64,000 nucleotides of DNA from Varroa destructor (GCF_002443255.2 NW_019211455.1:59706764-59770763); one strand, 5' to 3'; numbered from the stretch's first letter, positions 46,801 through 58,980 are shown. The notes: generated by a model not told the origin, from the sequence alone. A program made the numbers and translations.

Positions 46801-49800
46801 TCCTCTTGGTCAGGAACTTGCGATCGGCTTACCTTTACGTAATGTGCGCTTTACTTACTTAAACTTACTTTGCATCCACACATCAACGTGAACGTATTTT
46901 TCGTTTTCGCTGCTTTAGCATAGTCGCTGTTCTTCGCTATGTTTCCATGTGATATGTTTTCATATACTTTGTCGCATGCTTTTTTCCGACAAACAACATG
47001 TGTCTACATACTTAGTTACATAATTTTGTGAGACGTAGACAAAAAAACCATGAAACTTATTTCTTGAAAATAGCTAGATGGATAAGATTCGACTGCGGTT
47101 TGTAAAGCCGACTAAAGTGCAAGTGACGTGACTTTAAATGACTGACGAGTACGCTAACCACAATTGCTTTTTCCGTCTTTCCCAATGGTCCCAGTGGTTC
47201 GTTCGTTTTGACTATTTTCATTTGCTTGTTACAAATTATACGAAGATTCACACAGATTTGAGTTGTCTAATTTACCCTATTTCTTGCTATGAAAAGCCAT
47301 GATGTATTTCGAGTTAGTTTCGAAAACCTTCTTGTTAAAGATAGCGTCTTTCTAATGTCTGGTTAAGGTTAAAATTAGCTTCTTCGGATAGATAGGGTGC
47401 ATCTGCTCTCGTGGTTATCGCTGACGCTATATCAACGTTGGAAGTATGGTTAGGCTGTAGAAGAACACGTGCGTATTTACCTCGGAAGCTACAAGATAAA
47501 GTAATTGGCTGATTAGTTCGTGGGAAAAGAAGTTGAAATGACCATTCGTTCTTTTCAATTAAAGTTAAAGGAAGAGAGTACAGATAGTAGATATTATCCT
47601 AGATAACAGTATTGTACTAAATAGACCATAACAAGTTTGAACTCTAATGAACGGGACCGATTCTGCGAATATGTGCTTAATATTAAGGTAATATTACAAA
47701 CGACAATGCTAGTCGTTTCAAATATTATACAGCATAAATGGCCGCCTTGGAGTTTCTTCACAAGCTCTAAACAAAGCACTTGAAACTATTGACAATTTTT
47801 CAAAAATCATCATCAAAAGTGTTAAAAAAAAATCGAAAGGCTAAAGCCTCTTGATTAAAATTCTTGTTGCTTTCAATTACCGGGGCCATGATCTTCTTGA
47901 GTCTGGTTCTTAAAAAAAAAAACTAGATAAAGTTTAAGGATATAAAATCTTATAAACGAAGTAGCCACGGTACGGGTGCTGGAAATAGTCTATTCATCAA
48001 ACTTCTGCTTCAAGGCTCAATGACTTCAGTCCCTCCGATTGAGGTCTGTAATTAAAGGTCTTTTTTTCCTTTATATCGATAGTTCATTATAGCTCGATGA
48101 AGTATGGAATCGAATCAAACATATATATCGGAAACGAATTATATTATCCTATACACTGTGATTTTGTGAAATAAAATTGTCTGTATCGTTGTAGAAATCT
48201 ATGGTAAGTGGTTGCTAGGCGCCCGTTTTTGTCTATTAATAATAAAGTCTACAACGGTCCACCGCAATTTTGTGTATGGCAGGCAACACGGATGTAGTAG
48301 CGAAAAGGTTGCCTGAAAACCATTCCGATTTCAAATTGTCCTTACTTATATTCAACGAGAGGAAACCCAAAATGGAAAAAAAACTTTAGCAGCTTGCTAA
48401 AAAGAAGAAATGTTCGATTGACGAGATGGTGCCTTAAGTCTGAAGTTTTTTTCATTTATTTATTAAAAAAAAAGGTGGCAAACATGCGTTCGTACAAAAA
48501 CTTAACGGCTTTTTTCCCCAAAAAAACTGAACCAGTGTTCGCCGTTACAAGTGGAAGAGAGAAAAGTAGTTTGTCGGAGTAAAGCGGTCGTTATAGGGTA
48601 GGTTAGGTCTGAAGATTGAGTTACCAGTGGTCTTGGTTCACTTGAAAGGTACGCAAATCAAGGTAAAACTTTATGATCGCTGTGAGAGCGAACTTAGAGT
48701 TAATTAACGTGGTTAGAGATTACGTATCTGAGGACAATAACACTCGCTTTAAACGCAAGCTAAACGACCCAGTACTTGCTATCGTTGCAACAAAATAGAG
48801 CATGACAAAGTGCAATCTTTATTGTTAACACTTGTCTATGTAAGTCCGGAAAGTCAATGGCCGGGCTCCGAAATAAGGCACCACTTAGTTCCGAGCGGAA
48901 ATGCAAATTGTTAAAGTAAAGCAAATGCTAATCTGACATTTTCGCTGAAGGAACAGCGCCCTGCCTCCCTTAGGTCGTTTTTAGCAACCCGCTTCAGAAC
49001 AGATGGAAAGTTAAATGTTCTTATTTACATAAGACGAAATAATGTTTATCATGTCCAAAGGAGTTGCATTTATCGTTAGCATAGACAGCCGAGGCACTAT
49101 CATTAAAGGTCCGTTATCAGGTTATTACACCGATCAGCGGAAAAAATCGGTCATTGCGTGATGGTTTTTCCGGACAGTGGATTTTGGTTTGGGCTCGGTT
49201 GTATCTGCAACTGCAAAACCTGCCAATGAAAAAAACATTAATAAGGGAGAACTTATATAGATTCCCTTCGCTTCGCCAATGCAGTAATTAGACGAGGCAT
49301 TCATCGAGTTATTCAAAAGTTAAACAAGTCGGCTTAATCTAAGTCTTGTTGACAGCGCTAGGAATTTGTGACACGGTAAATCTCAATTTTATGTAGACAC
49401 GATGTGTTATACAAGAATTACTAGATAAAGAATAAAGGTATCACACTTTGTAAGCACGGGGTAACAATACGATCATGTTGTACATATACCTCAAGAGACT
49501 TTGGCCCTACGCTGCATACAACATACAAATATATTAGACTTAGAAACTTCTTAGTAGGTCGAATGTTTTGAATAATTTAAAGTATTTTCCATTAGCCTAC
49601 GAAAATTAGTATATATTTACATCAAGTACTTGACTGTCTAGGACTAATGAAAGAATCATGAGTTCATAGGCAAAGATATGCTTTAGTGCTAAGCATCAAT
49701 GCCCAGCGGTCGTTCCTTTAAAGGTGAGAGTACTGATGGAGAACATTGAAAATTAGTGAAAATACAAGGTGAGGGCGTCCTAAGTAAAATAAGAGTTCGT

Positions 49801-50415
49801 TATTTATGTAACCGTAGGACTTTAGACTATAGAACTCAAGCGAGAAAACGTATCTCTATGATTACGCAAGCTTTTATACAAGAAAGATAATGCGTTATCT
49901 GTCGGCTTAATGCGGAACTCCCCGAGACAGGTGCTTTATTTAAATGACGAAAACATTGAAGGATAAAAGCAAACTGAATTTAGAACAGATAGAAGCATAC
50001 TCTGAATACAATTTGTGTAGCCATTTCCAGCAAGGGGTTCGCCTAGAACACACCCATACTATAACCGAGAAGCCTTCATAATCAAGGTACCTCGTTTCTT
50101 CGTGTGAGACACTGCGGTGTAGTTATCTGCCTCGCGGTCTTTAACCACGCAATTTAATTACAGGAGTAAGATATTATTGTTTTGCTTAAGCTTTCCTTGG
50201 CTAGTTCTTTCATCAACTTTCGACGCATTCAACCAGTACTCTTACTTTAATGAAATAGAAATCGAGTGCTGATTTTTTCATCTCATTCCAGTACCGAAGA
50301 GCGAAAAACTCGATGCGAATATCTGCTAAATATGTATCTGTATAAAAATTCTGGGCGGATAACAGACCATAAATTCAGAAGTTTAGAATGATTTAAAGGA
50401 ACATGAAGCCAGAAA
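40890..50415. other. Long AT-rich region without identified genes
   Basis: Contains an 11-bp perfect hairpin at 41654-41680, a 17-base A run at 44070-44086, and several frames of 60-90 codons with no motif (for example 42367-42627 plus, 43906-44115 plus, 47057-47251 minus). A stop-to-stop plus frame of 71 codons at about 42662-42874 and coding-like plus stretches at 48277-48390 and 49150-49320 remain unexplained. A tRNA-like run resembling the SINE A-box region lies at about 43440-43475. No tRNA gene, tandem array or transposase motif was found. Confidence 0.3.
41654..41680. repeat. Perfect 11-bp inverted repeat with 5-base loop
   Basis: aataaatcaat (41654-41664), loop aatat, then its exact reverse complement attgatttatt (41670-41680). 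All A/T except one pair, so a weak hairpin. No neighbouring gene. Confidence 0.8.
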
Positions 50416-50419
50416 TCAC

Positions 50420-50560
50420 AACAAATATGACATTTTAAGCATTCTTTTTGACTAAATGCTGAGTGACGTTGATTGACAATCTACATGAGAGAAAAAAGCA
50501 AAAAAAACGACCGTTGAAGTTTGTTTTCTGTAACACTTCGGTGCATTTTCCAGTCCCCTT
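50420..50560 (+). repeat. Dispersed repeat A
   Basis: Core gactaaatgctgagtgacg then ttgattgacaatctac and tgagagaaaaaagcaa (50451-50500) is about 80% identical to the segment at 52403-52448, and the similarity continues weakly through tctgtaacacttcggt. Same orientation as copy B, 1.95 kb apart, one copy on each side of the minus-strand mariner. Confidence 0.55.
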
Positions 50561-50811
50561 AATTTGATCCTTATCGCGGAGCTTCTTTTTTGCTTTATTT
50601 TTTAGCTTTTTCGTAAGCCGTCTAGAAATCGGTAGTAACGTAAGACGTTGATTCAGAGACAAAAAATTTTTGATCCCAGCGCAGTTCGCTCAGCGCGAAA
50701 GTACTCGACGATAGCTAACTTTCACTCATAATCCAAGAATGAACGCTCTCTCTTTACTATGATGAGTTTGTGATTTTGTCCTAGGAAAAGCTAAAGAACA
50801 AGCGGTGTTTG

Positions 50812-51290
50812 ATTTTTCAACATAGCCATTTTGTAAGTTCGTACACTTTCTCCAAAGAAGCTTCCATCTCTAAAATCCGTCCCAATATTATTTCACATTA
50901 TGTTTCGCAAAATACACGTTTGCAAATGTGTAATAGCCTCCTCAGTCGGTGCTTATATAATAATATTTGTCGTCTAAACGAAGTGTTAAACTTAGAAAGA
51001 ACGAAAAGATTACTGAGCAACAGGTCTAACGAATCCGAGAAATGGTCAGTCACCTCGAACCCCATTTCGTGAATTTCTATCATGGCTACCATTGAAATCT
51101 GAGGAGGTCCTTTGTCTTTGTGAAACAATTCTTTCTTTTTTCCTACACTAATATCGTCTAACACACTATTGAATAACAGCTGAGTGTCGACATGGCTGAA
51201 ATTTTTATTGACACTCCACATTATATTACCGGAATACTTTTGACGAATAACGCCGCTTTTAGCTGCAAATATTTCCAACTACCCATGTAT
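50812..51290 (-). mobile_element. Mariner transposase fossil (C-terminal half), minus strand
   Basis: A 126-codon uninterrupted minus frame (51278-50898) matches the second half of a mariner transposase. LEIFAAKSGVIRQKYSGN fits (S)VFWD..G+I.IDYLEKG. Then LLFNSVLDDISVGKKKELFH and KDKGPP keep the second catalytic Asp (HQDNAP in the family). MVAMIEIHEMGFEVTDH and FSDSLDLLLSNLFVLSKF fit IHELGFELL.HPPYSPDLAPSDYFLFPNLK, with the final catalytic Asp changed to Asn. Below 50898 another frame ends NGYVEKS near 50815, like the family's terminal GDYVEK. Lineage differs from the 6.8-, 15.4- and 26.7-kb copies. The N-terminal half was not found above 51290. Confidence 0.85.
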
Positions 51291-51294
51291 TGCC

Positions 51295-52175
51295 CATAAG
51301 TACGCAGCTCAGTAATGATGTTCTATTAAACTTGTACATTGAATACATGTTATGTTAGTATAGTTCACCGTGCAGAACTTCCTACGCAATTCCAAATAAT
51401 GATTAAAATTTATAAAAAGTACGATTATCATTTATGACACGAAAACCACAAACCAAATAAGGTTTATCTGCAGATTTTGTAAAGCTATGTATTTTAGATA
51501 TAATTCGGCTATGTGTAGCTTAATCAGATAACTTAACTTACAAATTTCATTGCTTACGTAGTTATAGACGTTTTTATATGTACAATCAGATCATATGTTG
51601 TACATTTAATATATCTTAATACATAAATCGAATATTACAAATAAATGTATAATAAGATTTGCAAACACGCGGTGAATGCTATTAGGTTTTGCCACTGTAG
51701 TGTACCATTTTAGAAATCAAAGTTACACGTTTCGCAATTTGCGCGTTTGAACCAGTTTCGGTATGTAAAAAAAAAATGGTTTAGTCTGCCTTAGGAACCG
51801 ATACGAAGTTTCTAACAACTTTTTAATATTTAATGAGTGTTTTATGTTATATATCCTGCCATTAAGCATTGTTTTAAGTAATCGGCTCACAGCAATAAAC
51901 GAAATGTGTCTCCGCCCGATTTTTAATCTAAATAATTTCATGTGCCTTTTAGTTTAAAAGGCAAAAACGTTATTACGGCAGCATGACAGAGAAATTATTA
52001 TAGGTTTCTAAAACGGAGAGCCGGTGGCCCAGAAAAGCAAGAACCAATAGGCGTTTCAACAACAGCAGTTTTACCAGAATAAGTTCTACCATTATGTGCC
52101 ATACTGGGTTTAAGTGTAAGCAAATGGCGTATCTTAATTTATCATAAAAACAGTATAATTTTCTAAAGTCTTGTG
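51295..52175. other. No gene recognised
   Basis: AT-rich; a 72-codon minus frame at 51723-51941 has no motif. The missing N-terminal half of the mariner would be expected here but could not be read. Confidence 0.35.
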
Positions 52176-52179
52176 TAAA

Positions 52180-52311
52180 ATGACTGGCACCGAATGGCGA
52201 AATTTAGAGCCCTTACAATTGAGAATGGCTTACTATTATTTCCGCGATATTAAATATCGCTACAATTGCGGTATGGCGTGGCGTAACGGTAAACACTACA
52301 CCGTATTTTGA
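52180..52311 (+). CDS. Small intact ORF, 43 codons
   Basis: ATG-to-stop frame starting MTGTEWRNLEPLQLRMAYYY. The composition is Tyr/Arg-rich and far from translated AT-rich noise. The segment LQLRMAYYYFRDIKYRYN vaguely resembles the first helix of mariner transposases (I-R-H-x-M-L-Y-Y-F-x-K-G-K-N), so it may be an isolated N-terminal transposase fragment on the plus strand. No other motif supports that. Confidence 0.25.
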   Translation: MTGTEWRNLEPLQLRMAYYYFRDIKYRYNCGMAWRNGKHYTVF

Positions 52312-52374
52312 TCTAAAATTGTTGTATAAAACTATTATTTGTAGCTCAGGTTCTGTGGAGAATGCGTTGCTTAG

Positions 52375-52520
52375 ATGAAAATATATTTTAATGATGCTCT
52401 TCGACTAGACGTTGAGTAACGTTATTTGACAACTTACCTGAGAGAAGAAGCAACGCTCCCTTGCAAAAGCAAAAAAAAATGGAGTCAGGAGAGTCAGTCA
52501 TCTGTTACAATGGTCAAGTT
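52375..52520 (+). repeat. Dispersed repeat B
   Basis: Second copy of the repeat described at 50420-50560. Core gactagacgttgagtaacg at 52403, then ttatttgacaacttac and tgagagaagaagcaa. It has an extra stretch (cgctcccttgcaaaagc) before the A-rich run. Confidence 0.55.
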
Positions 52521-52524
52521 ACTG

Positions 52525-53300
52525 AAATACTGCTGTTAGGGCAAAAATAAATTTGTATGGCATTTTAAATAATGCCTTGTTATTTTGAAGCGCTTCTTCT
52601 GGATCTGATATACTCTATGAATATCAGAAATTTGTTTTCCAAGACAATTCTCATTAGGCTGTTACAAACATCTCCGGCGGGCTTTAAAACCGAGTAACTT
52701 TTGAACTAGTTGAACTAGAATGGTATTTGATGTATGTTAGATGTACTCTTTTTTTATTTTTCACACACTTAGCAACGCTGTATCAATTTCTGAACAGCCA
52801 TTTCACTAATTGCAGGTATAATACACTGCACGCATTTCCGCTTGAAGTCATTTTACAGAATACCCATTCTTTACATAGTTTCCATATTGTCAGTATATAA
52901 GTTAAAATCCTATGACTTGTGAAATACGAGTTTTGGCCGACAAAGCACCTAAACTCCGAAATCTGCTTTGGTGAAAAGCTTCCTCAATTCCTCAATTTAG
53001 GTAATAGTTCTTGTCTTGATATCTTCGCTAATGTTCAACAGTCCAGTCTCCGTTACATACTGTGTTTCCACTCAGAATCTCCTTCCCTAATATTAACAAA
53101 TCATTGATCAATTTTTGCAAAGCTGTGACTTCCGAGAATGACAAATTTGACCACTGAACGTTGGTTATCGGGACTAAAATTTCCTTCTGAAGTTACTTGT
53201 CTCAGTTCTTACAAGTTTCTAGAAGGCTGGAGTACTTGTTGTTTACATTTCATCTGATAGAGACGCGTAGCTCAAAAGTTATTCAGTTTTAAAGTCCGCG
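52525..53300. other. No gene recognised
   Basis: AT-rich; a 62-codon plus frame at 52919-53107 without motif. Confidence 0.35.
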
Positions 53301-53301
53301 A

Positions 53302-53349
53302 ATAAAACAAGTTTATGTATATATATATATATACATAAACTTGTTTTAT
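53302..53349. repeat. 48-bp perfect palindrome centred on (TA)n
   Basis: ataaaacaagtttatgtat is followed by a short alternating A/T centre and then its exact reverse complement, with the axis between 53325 and 53326. One base separates its right end from the N gap. The perfect symmetry may be real cruciform-forming DNA or a fold-back artefact of assembly at a TA repeat. Confidence 0.9.
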
Positions 53350-53350
53350 A

Positions 53351-53450
53351 NNNNNNNNNNNNNNNNNNNNNNNNNNNNNNNNNNNNNNNNNNNNNNNNNN
53401 NNNNNNNNNNNNNNNNNNNNNNNNNNNNNNNNNNNNNNNNNNNNNNNNNN
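53351..53450. other. Assembly gap of exactly 100 N
   Basis: One hundred unspecified bases, the usual placeholder for a gap of unknown length. The sequence resumes in a TA tract (53451-53460), so a TA-rich array of unknown size is probably missing. Confidence 0.98.
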
Positions 53451-53460
53451 TATATATATA

Positions 53461-54060
53461 GTTTTTACTAATGGAAGATGATTCAATTTTCATGAAAATT
53501 CGCTTCTAACAGCCTAATATTCTGTACTTTACGAGGTTTTCTTCATTTTTTTTCACTATTCACTTGTGTGAGTAGTTAGCGTTTTATTAGATACTCCGAA
53601 TTGACGTTCAATTTGTGAAGTCGGTTTTTACGGCAGCCCTGGGTTACATGGTTTTGTTCGACCGGATGTGACGTGAAATTAGCTCCCCGTATTGCCCGCG
53701 CTGAGTGACAAGGCTATTATATTGGGTGTCCGCCTTTGAGCACTAAAGTGTTATTAAAACACACTCCCGGGAATTGTGAATAAGCAAAAAAAACCTTATT
53801 AAAGGACTATTCTTGGAAATACGTCGAAATAACTTGCAGCGCTTATTCATATATGCTTTACTGACTGACTCAGGTACCGTAATTCTAGCAGTGGCACAAT
53901 CACGTGCTATGATTCGTGGGCAAGCAAGAGTAACTGTGTCAATCAATAAAACCGTCCAATTTAGACGGTCAGTGGGTGGGTAACTTGGGTGTTCGAACGC
54001 TTGAGATTTTACTTGTACATGCTTCTAAGGTGGTCGGCTAATCCTTAAAAATGAACCATT
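53461..54060. other. No gene recognised
   Basis: A 67-codon minus frame at 53743-53946 is unidentified. A short run at 53970-54000 (gtgggtgggtaac then gtgttcgaacgc) has a B-box-like element, but no tRNA fold can be made around it. Confidence 0.3.
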
Positions 54061-54063
54061 GCA

Positions 54064-54243
54064 ATGGTTAAGAAGGAACACTCTCAAAAGAAACGAGAGG
54101 AAAAGAACTCTGTTAGGTCATTTAGAACGATACCTGCTAAACGAAAAATCAATGAAGATGAAAAACAAGTGAGTAAAGCTGAACAAGTGCAACGCCGAAC
54201 CAAACAGTGTGTCCCGTTAGGAATATTTGTGCTATTAGAATAA
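54064..54243 (+). CDS. Small basic ORF with internal GTGAGT donor-like site
   Basis: Fifty-nine codons from ATG to TAA. The first 36 codons are extremely Lys/Glu/Arg-rich (starts MVKKEHSQKKREEKNSVRSF). Immediately after ...EDEKQ comes a consensus-like splice donor, CAA|GTGAGT (54169-54174), and the residues after it are less biased. This is what a short charged coding exon would look like, but the partner exons and acceptor are unknown and no family is recognised. Confidence 0.3.
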   Translation: MVKKEHSQKKREEKNSVRSFRTIPAKRKINEDEKQVSKAEQVQRRTKQCVPLGIFVLLE

Positions 54244-54249
54244 CTTAAC

Positions 54250-55955
54250 CAGAGTAAGCAGTTAGTAAATTATAGAAGTGAGCCCATAAAGCAAAAAACA
54301 GCGGATTATGCCAATAACTACATAGTTTACAATTACTACTAATTGCGGCAGCCACGGATATCTGGTATTATAATGTAATTTAATTCGGATACAGTGCTAA
54401 CCGTGCTTTCAAATTTTTAAGGCCAATGGAAAAAAATTAGTTATGCGTTTAATTTTGTTAGAAATAAACACACTGTAAATAATAATGAATGCATTTTATG
54501 TTGTTCCGACTTACCCTGTTTCTTAACGGAAGTCGTAAGTAGAACAATTAACCTATTTTTAAGCTAAAAGGTTCTGTTTTCTACTAGTGGTATATCTGAG
54601 CTAGTTCCAATATTCCAAACAGGACGCTGGAGTACTGAAGTAGCATCTGACGAAATAGATTATTGAAAATTTTCCGCAAACGCTTCTCAAGCAATGCGTA
54701 AAGCTGGCACCGGACGTAGAACTCAAAGCACTCAAAGACCACGTTAAACTACGTCTTAGATACTACTAATAGGCACCGTTTGAGACAACGAATAACGGCT
54801 CAATCGGACATAAAATTTAATTTATGTTATTTAAAATGCTAGCATTCACAACAATTCAGAGGTTCCCACCAGGTCATTTAATATTGACCCATTAAAGGTC
54901 TATTTATACAAGAAAGAGACGTGTCTATTTTTCATCGGTATTTTGTTGTGTGTAAAATTATTGTCACTGTTTTGCGGCTATTCTACCACTGTTAGCTGAG
55001 TGATACTTTAACTGTCATTTCAGTAAGTTATAATCATCGGTGAAGTGTATCAATACGGTCTTATTAAGTACACATTTGTGTTTCACTGGATTGTAGTCTG
55101 ACTCAATCTGAGAAACAAGCTTTATACGCGAAAGGCTAGTATAGAAATATCCAGGATATATACAGGGTATAGCAGTAGGTTCTTTACTAATAATTTGCTT
55201 CTCAGTGATTCCTTTGGCATAACTGAATATCAGAGAATCTCGCCTATACTACAACAGTATTCTCCTCAACGTATGGGTATGATCAAATGCGAGAAAAACA
55301 ATAAATGTTGCAGTCGGACCACAGCATATATCCAATCTGCTCTGTCCATTGCCGGTTACATTGCTGTCTGAATATGAGTCCATGGAAAGTAATTTACAGA
55401 AGGACAACTGCAGTCACACCAGAAATGAGGCTGGCAATAAATTTACGATAGTACGGATTGAATAGTTTTGTTGCCAAGACAAGTTAGTTAGTTACGATTT
55501 ATGAAAACAGCAGTTGCTGGCCTTACAAACGTCAAAAAATTGATCTGCAATAGCCTTTTTGACAAGCCGGCGATTAGTTTGTTTGTATGTAATATTTCAA
55601 GTCTCTCAGCTTTACTTTTGTCGTCCTACACGGATATTCCCAGAGTTAGCGGTTATATTTTATACAAGGTCATATATTTTAATAGATATTTATTGGCAAA
55701 AAAGTATGCAAATAATGACTATGCGAATGTATTTGTTATTTTAGAATGACGGCCTCACACCACCAATCATTCGTTATCGCATACATGTTCTCAAAAGGTT
55801 TTGAATAATATTGATTGAAGAATTGAAAAATACTGCACCGATCTCGTTATTGTTAGCCTCCTAAGACGATTTCCTTGTCCATGGTGCCTGTCGTCAAATA
55901 CTGATACAGCACGGTTTCCAACCTATCATGTAGTAAACTATAGCTAATATTGAAT
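54250..55955. other. No gene identified
   Basis: Some coding-like pieces on the plus strand (for example NFPQTLLKQCVKLAPDVELK at about 54669) and overlapping frames at 55501-55749, without known motifs. The rest is AT-rich. Confidence 0.25.
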
Positions 55956-55982
55956 ACTGGAATATGAGCAATATCCGTTCTG

Positions 55983-56286
55983 ATATATTTGTGAAATTGG
56001 ATCGATCTGTACTTGTAAATGTTACAGTCCTTTTAACTCACCAGAGCAGCTTTCGAAATCGGCATATTTTAATCAACAGAAACCCTTCTTTTGGACTGTT
56101 GAGAAGCGTGAAGCTTTTGAAGTGGAGGCCGAGATCCATCGAAGAGACGAAAGCGTAAACTACAGGCAACAAGGAATTGAGCAACAATGTACGGCTAAAT
56201 ATTTCGAACAAGTTAAAAGGATATGTACAAAAAAAGACGAAGAACTCACTTTGAGCATTTACTTGACCAAATGGTTAGTATCGTAA
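55983..56286 (+). mobile_element. Possible Ty3/gypsy thumb-to-RNase H fragment
   Basis: A 100-codon stop-to-stop plus frame without an early ATG. It reads CYSPFNSPEQLSKSAYFNQQ then KPFFWTVEKREAFEVEAEI, which fits the order YYRRFIPN(x)S(x)IA.PL..LLKK...F.WT.E...AFE.LK found between thumb and RNase H in Ty3-type polymerases. IEQQCTAKYF further on could be the eroded first Asp region of RNase H. A 64-codon frame in another phase overlaps it. The F-W-T-x-E...A-F-E block is the most convincing part. No upstream polymerase motif was found, so it is kept tentative. Confidence 0.4.
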
Positions 56287-56289
56287 AAA

Positions 56290-57480
56290 CGACATAGTAA
56301 AATAAGAAATATGTTTTATAATGATCACTATCTGCGTATTTTTTTTGCATATGACTGCTGGCATACGTATTTGCATTTCCGTTTAAGTTAACTTTAAGCT
56401 CTCTTTTGTTTTCCTTTTATACATTATAAGGTTCACTCTGCTGTCAACCATATCTTATGTGAGCTTTTCCTAATTACGTAATATTCAGTACCTTACTTTA
56501 TTTCCTACTGGAATAACATTATGGACGATTACTTGAAGAATAAAAATCCAACGCAAGCTAATATCATACAGAACACAAAACGTCAATAAAACTAACAAAA
56601 AACATTACTCTATTACTAGATAATCCTGTAACTTATTTTAGATTAATTAAGTTTGTATTGAATCCATCCTAACAGTCGTTTCAACTATCAAATTTAAGTT
56701 ATTATATTTTGCTTATTCAGTGAGTTAATTATCTTAGTGGCTTCTTTACCTTGGTGCAGTTATTTTTGTATTCTGTTGTGGTAACTGGTTTAATCCAGTA
56801 TAGCCGAAAACCTCTTTATAGTTGTGTTATTTTAGTGATTTGATGCTATTGAGATGTTCCAACAATCCCGTGGCCCTACTGAACTATTTCTTATTCAAAT
56901 CTAATTTAGATTAAGGCTTGATTACATTAATCAAATTTTTTGTCCCAGTTCTTCCTAGAGCCTAGTGTAGTGTAATAATTCTATTACTTCGTTGCAGTAA
57001 ATAATTACATTTCCTTAATTCAGTCGATCTACTATATTGTCTTCGTGATCCCGTTACTTTCTTCTGCTTTATTCTAATGATTGAATACCTTGTTCGTACA
57101 GTGGGATAAGATTCCGTTATGCTAGTGAAATTATTTCATTTCTTTCACTTTCTACTCAGTACAGTCGTCCCGTTGTGACTAATCCATGAGTATCCCGTTT
57201 GCCAAAAGTCTGTTTTATTGTTACTTTGACTGAAAACATAGGTCAAATACACACCGGTTTTTCAATTAGTTACTCTACTGCATTTATAAGCTACCTGCAG
57301 TGTAATTAGAAGTTATTCTACTCCACCTATCATATTCTTTAATTGAAAGATCCTAACAATCCGGTTGCGGCATTACGCCTGTTTTATTAGTTTATTTTAC
57401 TTGCAAAAGGTCTGATTCGCGCTACACCTAACCTAACAGAAGCTGCTGGAGTGCAAACTGGCACGTAGTTGCAATTCTCC
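56290..57480. other. No gene recognised
   Basis: AT-rich with few frames. Nothing seen. Confidence 0.4.
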
Positions 57481-57484
57481 TTAA

Positions 57485-57760
57485 ATGATTCCGTTTCTTA
57501 GTAACCGTGTTAATTGTTGCAATGAGTTCCTTCGTCTTAACAATTCGATTGCAGTTAATCTGTCGTTCCTACAGCACGATAGGCTAGTTCAACAAAGTAC
57601 TGAGCTCCACTTCGAAAGTGGCGATATAAATGCTGACAAATTTACTCCGTTCGAAGATTTAAATTCAGTCTCCGTAAGAGCATGTAGATCTAGAATGAGG
57701 ATTTATTTAGCCCAAACCTTGTACAATTACTTCCATTCTCTTATTAGGACGTTCCTGTAA
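57485..57760 (+). mobile_element. Possible LINE AP-endonuclease fragment
   Basis: A 91-codon ATG frame. ELHFESGDINADKFTPFEDL (about 57604) resembles the ..(I/V)..GDFNAHH..WG segment of jockey-type endonucleases, where the Asp and Asn are catalytic, and the following VSVRACRSRMRIYLAQTLYN sits where the family has SN.RGR.L..(x)..N. The upstream residues (SIAVNLSFLQHDRL) are compatible. Only one catalytic motif is seen, and its neighbour Trp-Gly is lost. Confidence 0.35.
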
Positions 57761-57764
57761 TCTG

Positions 57765-58980
57765 ATTCCTATTACATTTACGCAGCCTTCCAACTCTTAA
57801 CAAATCCTTTCTTCAACTCCAGCAGTGACATATTTCATCGATTCCCGATCATTTTGCTAAACATCACTATTTTACCATCTAATCGACAATCTTTTTGAAA
57901 CGTGATGTGGCTACTATTTCGTAAAGTTTACGGAAGTGTATGATCTATCATAAACGTTTTGTAAATTTTAAATAGTTGACACATAAATTTCCTGAAAAGA
58001 TCCAGCTTGCGTAAATTAGTATGTTCAATGGAAGAGTAAAAGCATCGCTTATAAAATATTTAACTGATCGCTAAGTAGTTTATTTAATTAATGATCCAGA
58101 TAACTAAACTATTTAAAACTGTTAAAAAGGATTGTCTCAAGTAACTAATCAACCAAGATGATTTGGAACATACATATATGTTATACGTTGAGTCTTTATC
58201 GTATATTTTTAAAGTAAAGATTACAATATTTTAGAAATGATTGCAATAAAGAATGGATTCATTTAACTTTAATAACTATTCAACTAGTTATATATTGTCC
58301 GTGAATATAAAATTAACGTTTCCTTAAACCACGAGACTTATAGCTAAATAATATATTTTGAAAATAAAAACCTTTTTTGTTTAATACACACGAGCAGGGA
58401 TAAAAGTACATATGTAAAAGATACTGTCGCGTCAGGCAATGTCTAGAAAATTCAAAGTCTCAAATTCTTGAATTAGAATTTAAAGTTTTTGGTAATAATG
58501 GCTAAACAGGACTTACGCTCGGATAAAGACAAACAGTTCAACGTTACTATCACACACTTTCTTATTCGATTATTTACTCGAGCTTTTTTCGTTTTTCTTT
58601 CCGCTAAAACACTCTAGACTCATCCGAGTCGCTCTTCAAAAAAATGAACATAAAAAAGGAATACATTTTTTTGATATTTCACATCGAGTGAGGATTGTTT
58701 TCCTTGAAGATCTATTTTGTTTCTAGTCTACTAGTTCAATTTTTGTAAACATATGTTCTTTCCGAATGTACATCAGAGCGATTACAGTGTAATTTTCATA
58801 TGTATACAAGAATGACTGTATCGAGTTAAGACTACATGCCTAGGCTGCCAGGTATATAAACCACGATGAAGTCAAGCTGTTTGGTCTTCGAGCAATAAGG
58901 AAAAGAATGTCACATATTGCTAATTTGACACTGGGAGAAATGGCTAGAGTACAAATCAGCAGGTAGACGTATATACTTTT
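57765..58980. other. No gene recognised
   Basis: AT-rich. A short plus frame near 58866-58970 (DEVKLFGLRAIRKRMSHIAN) looks protein-like but is isolated. Confidence 0.3.
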
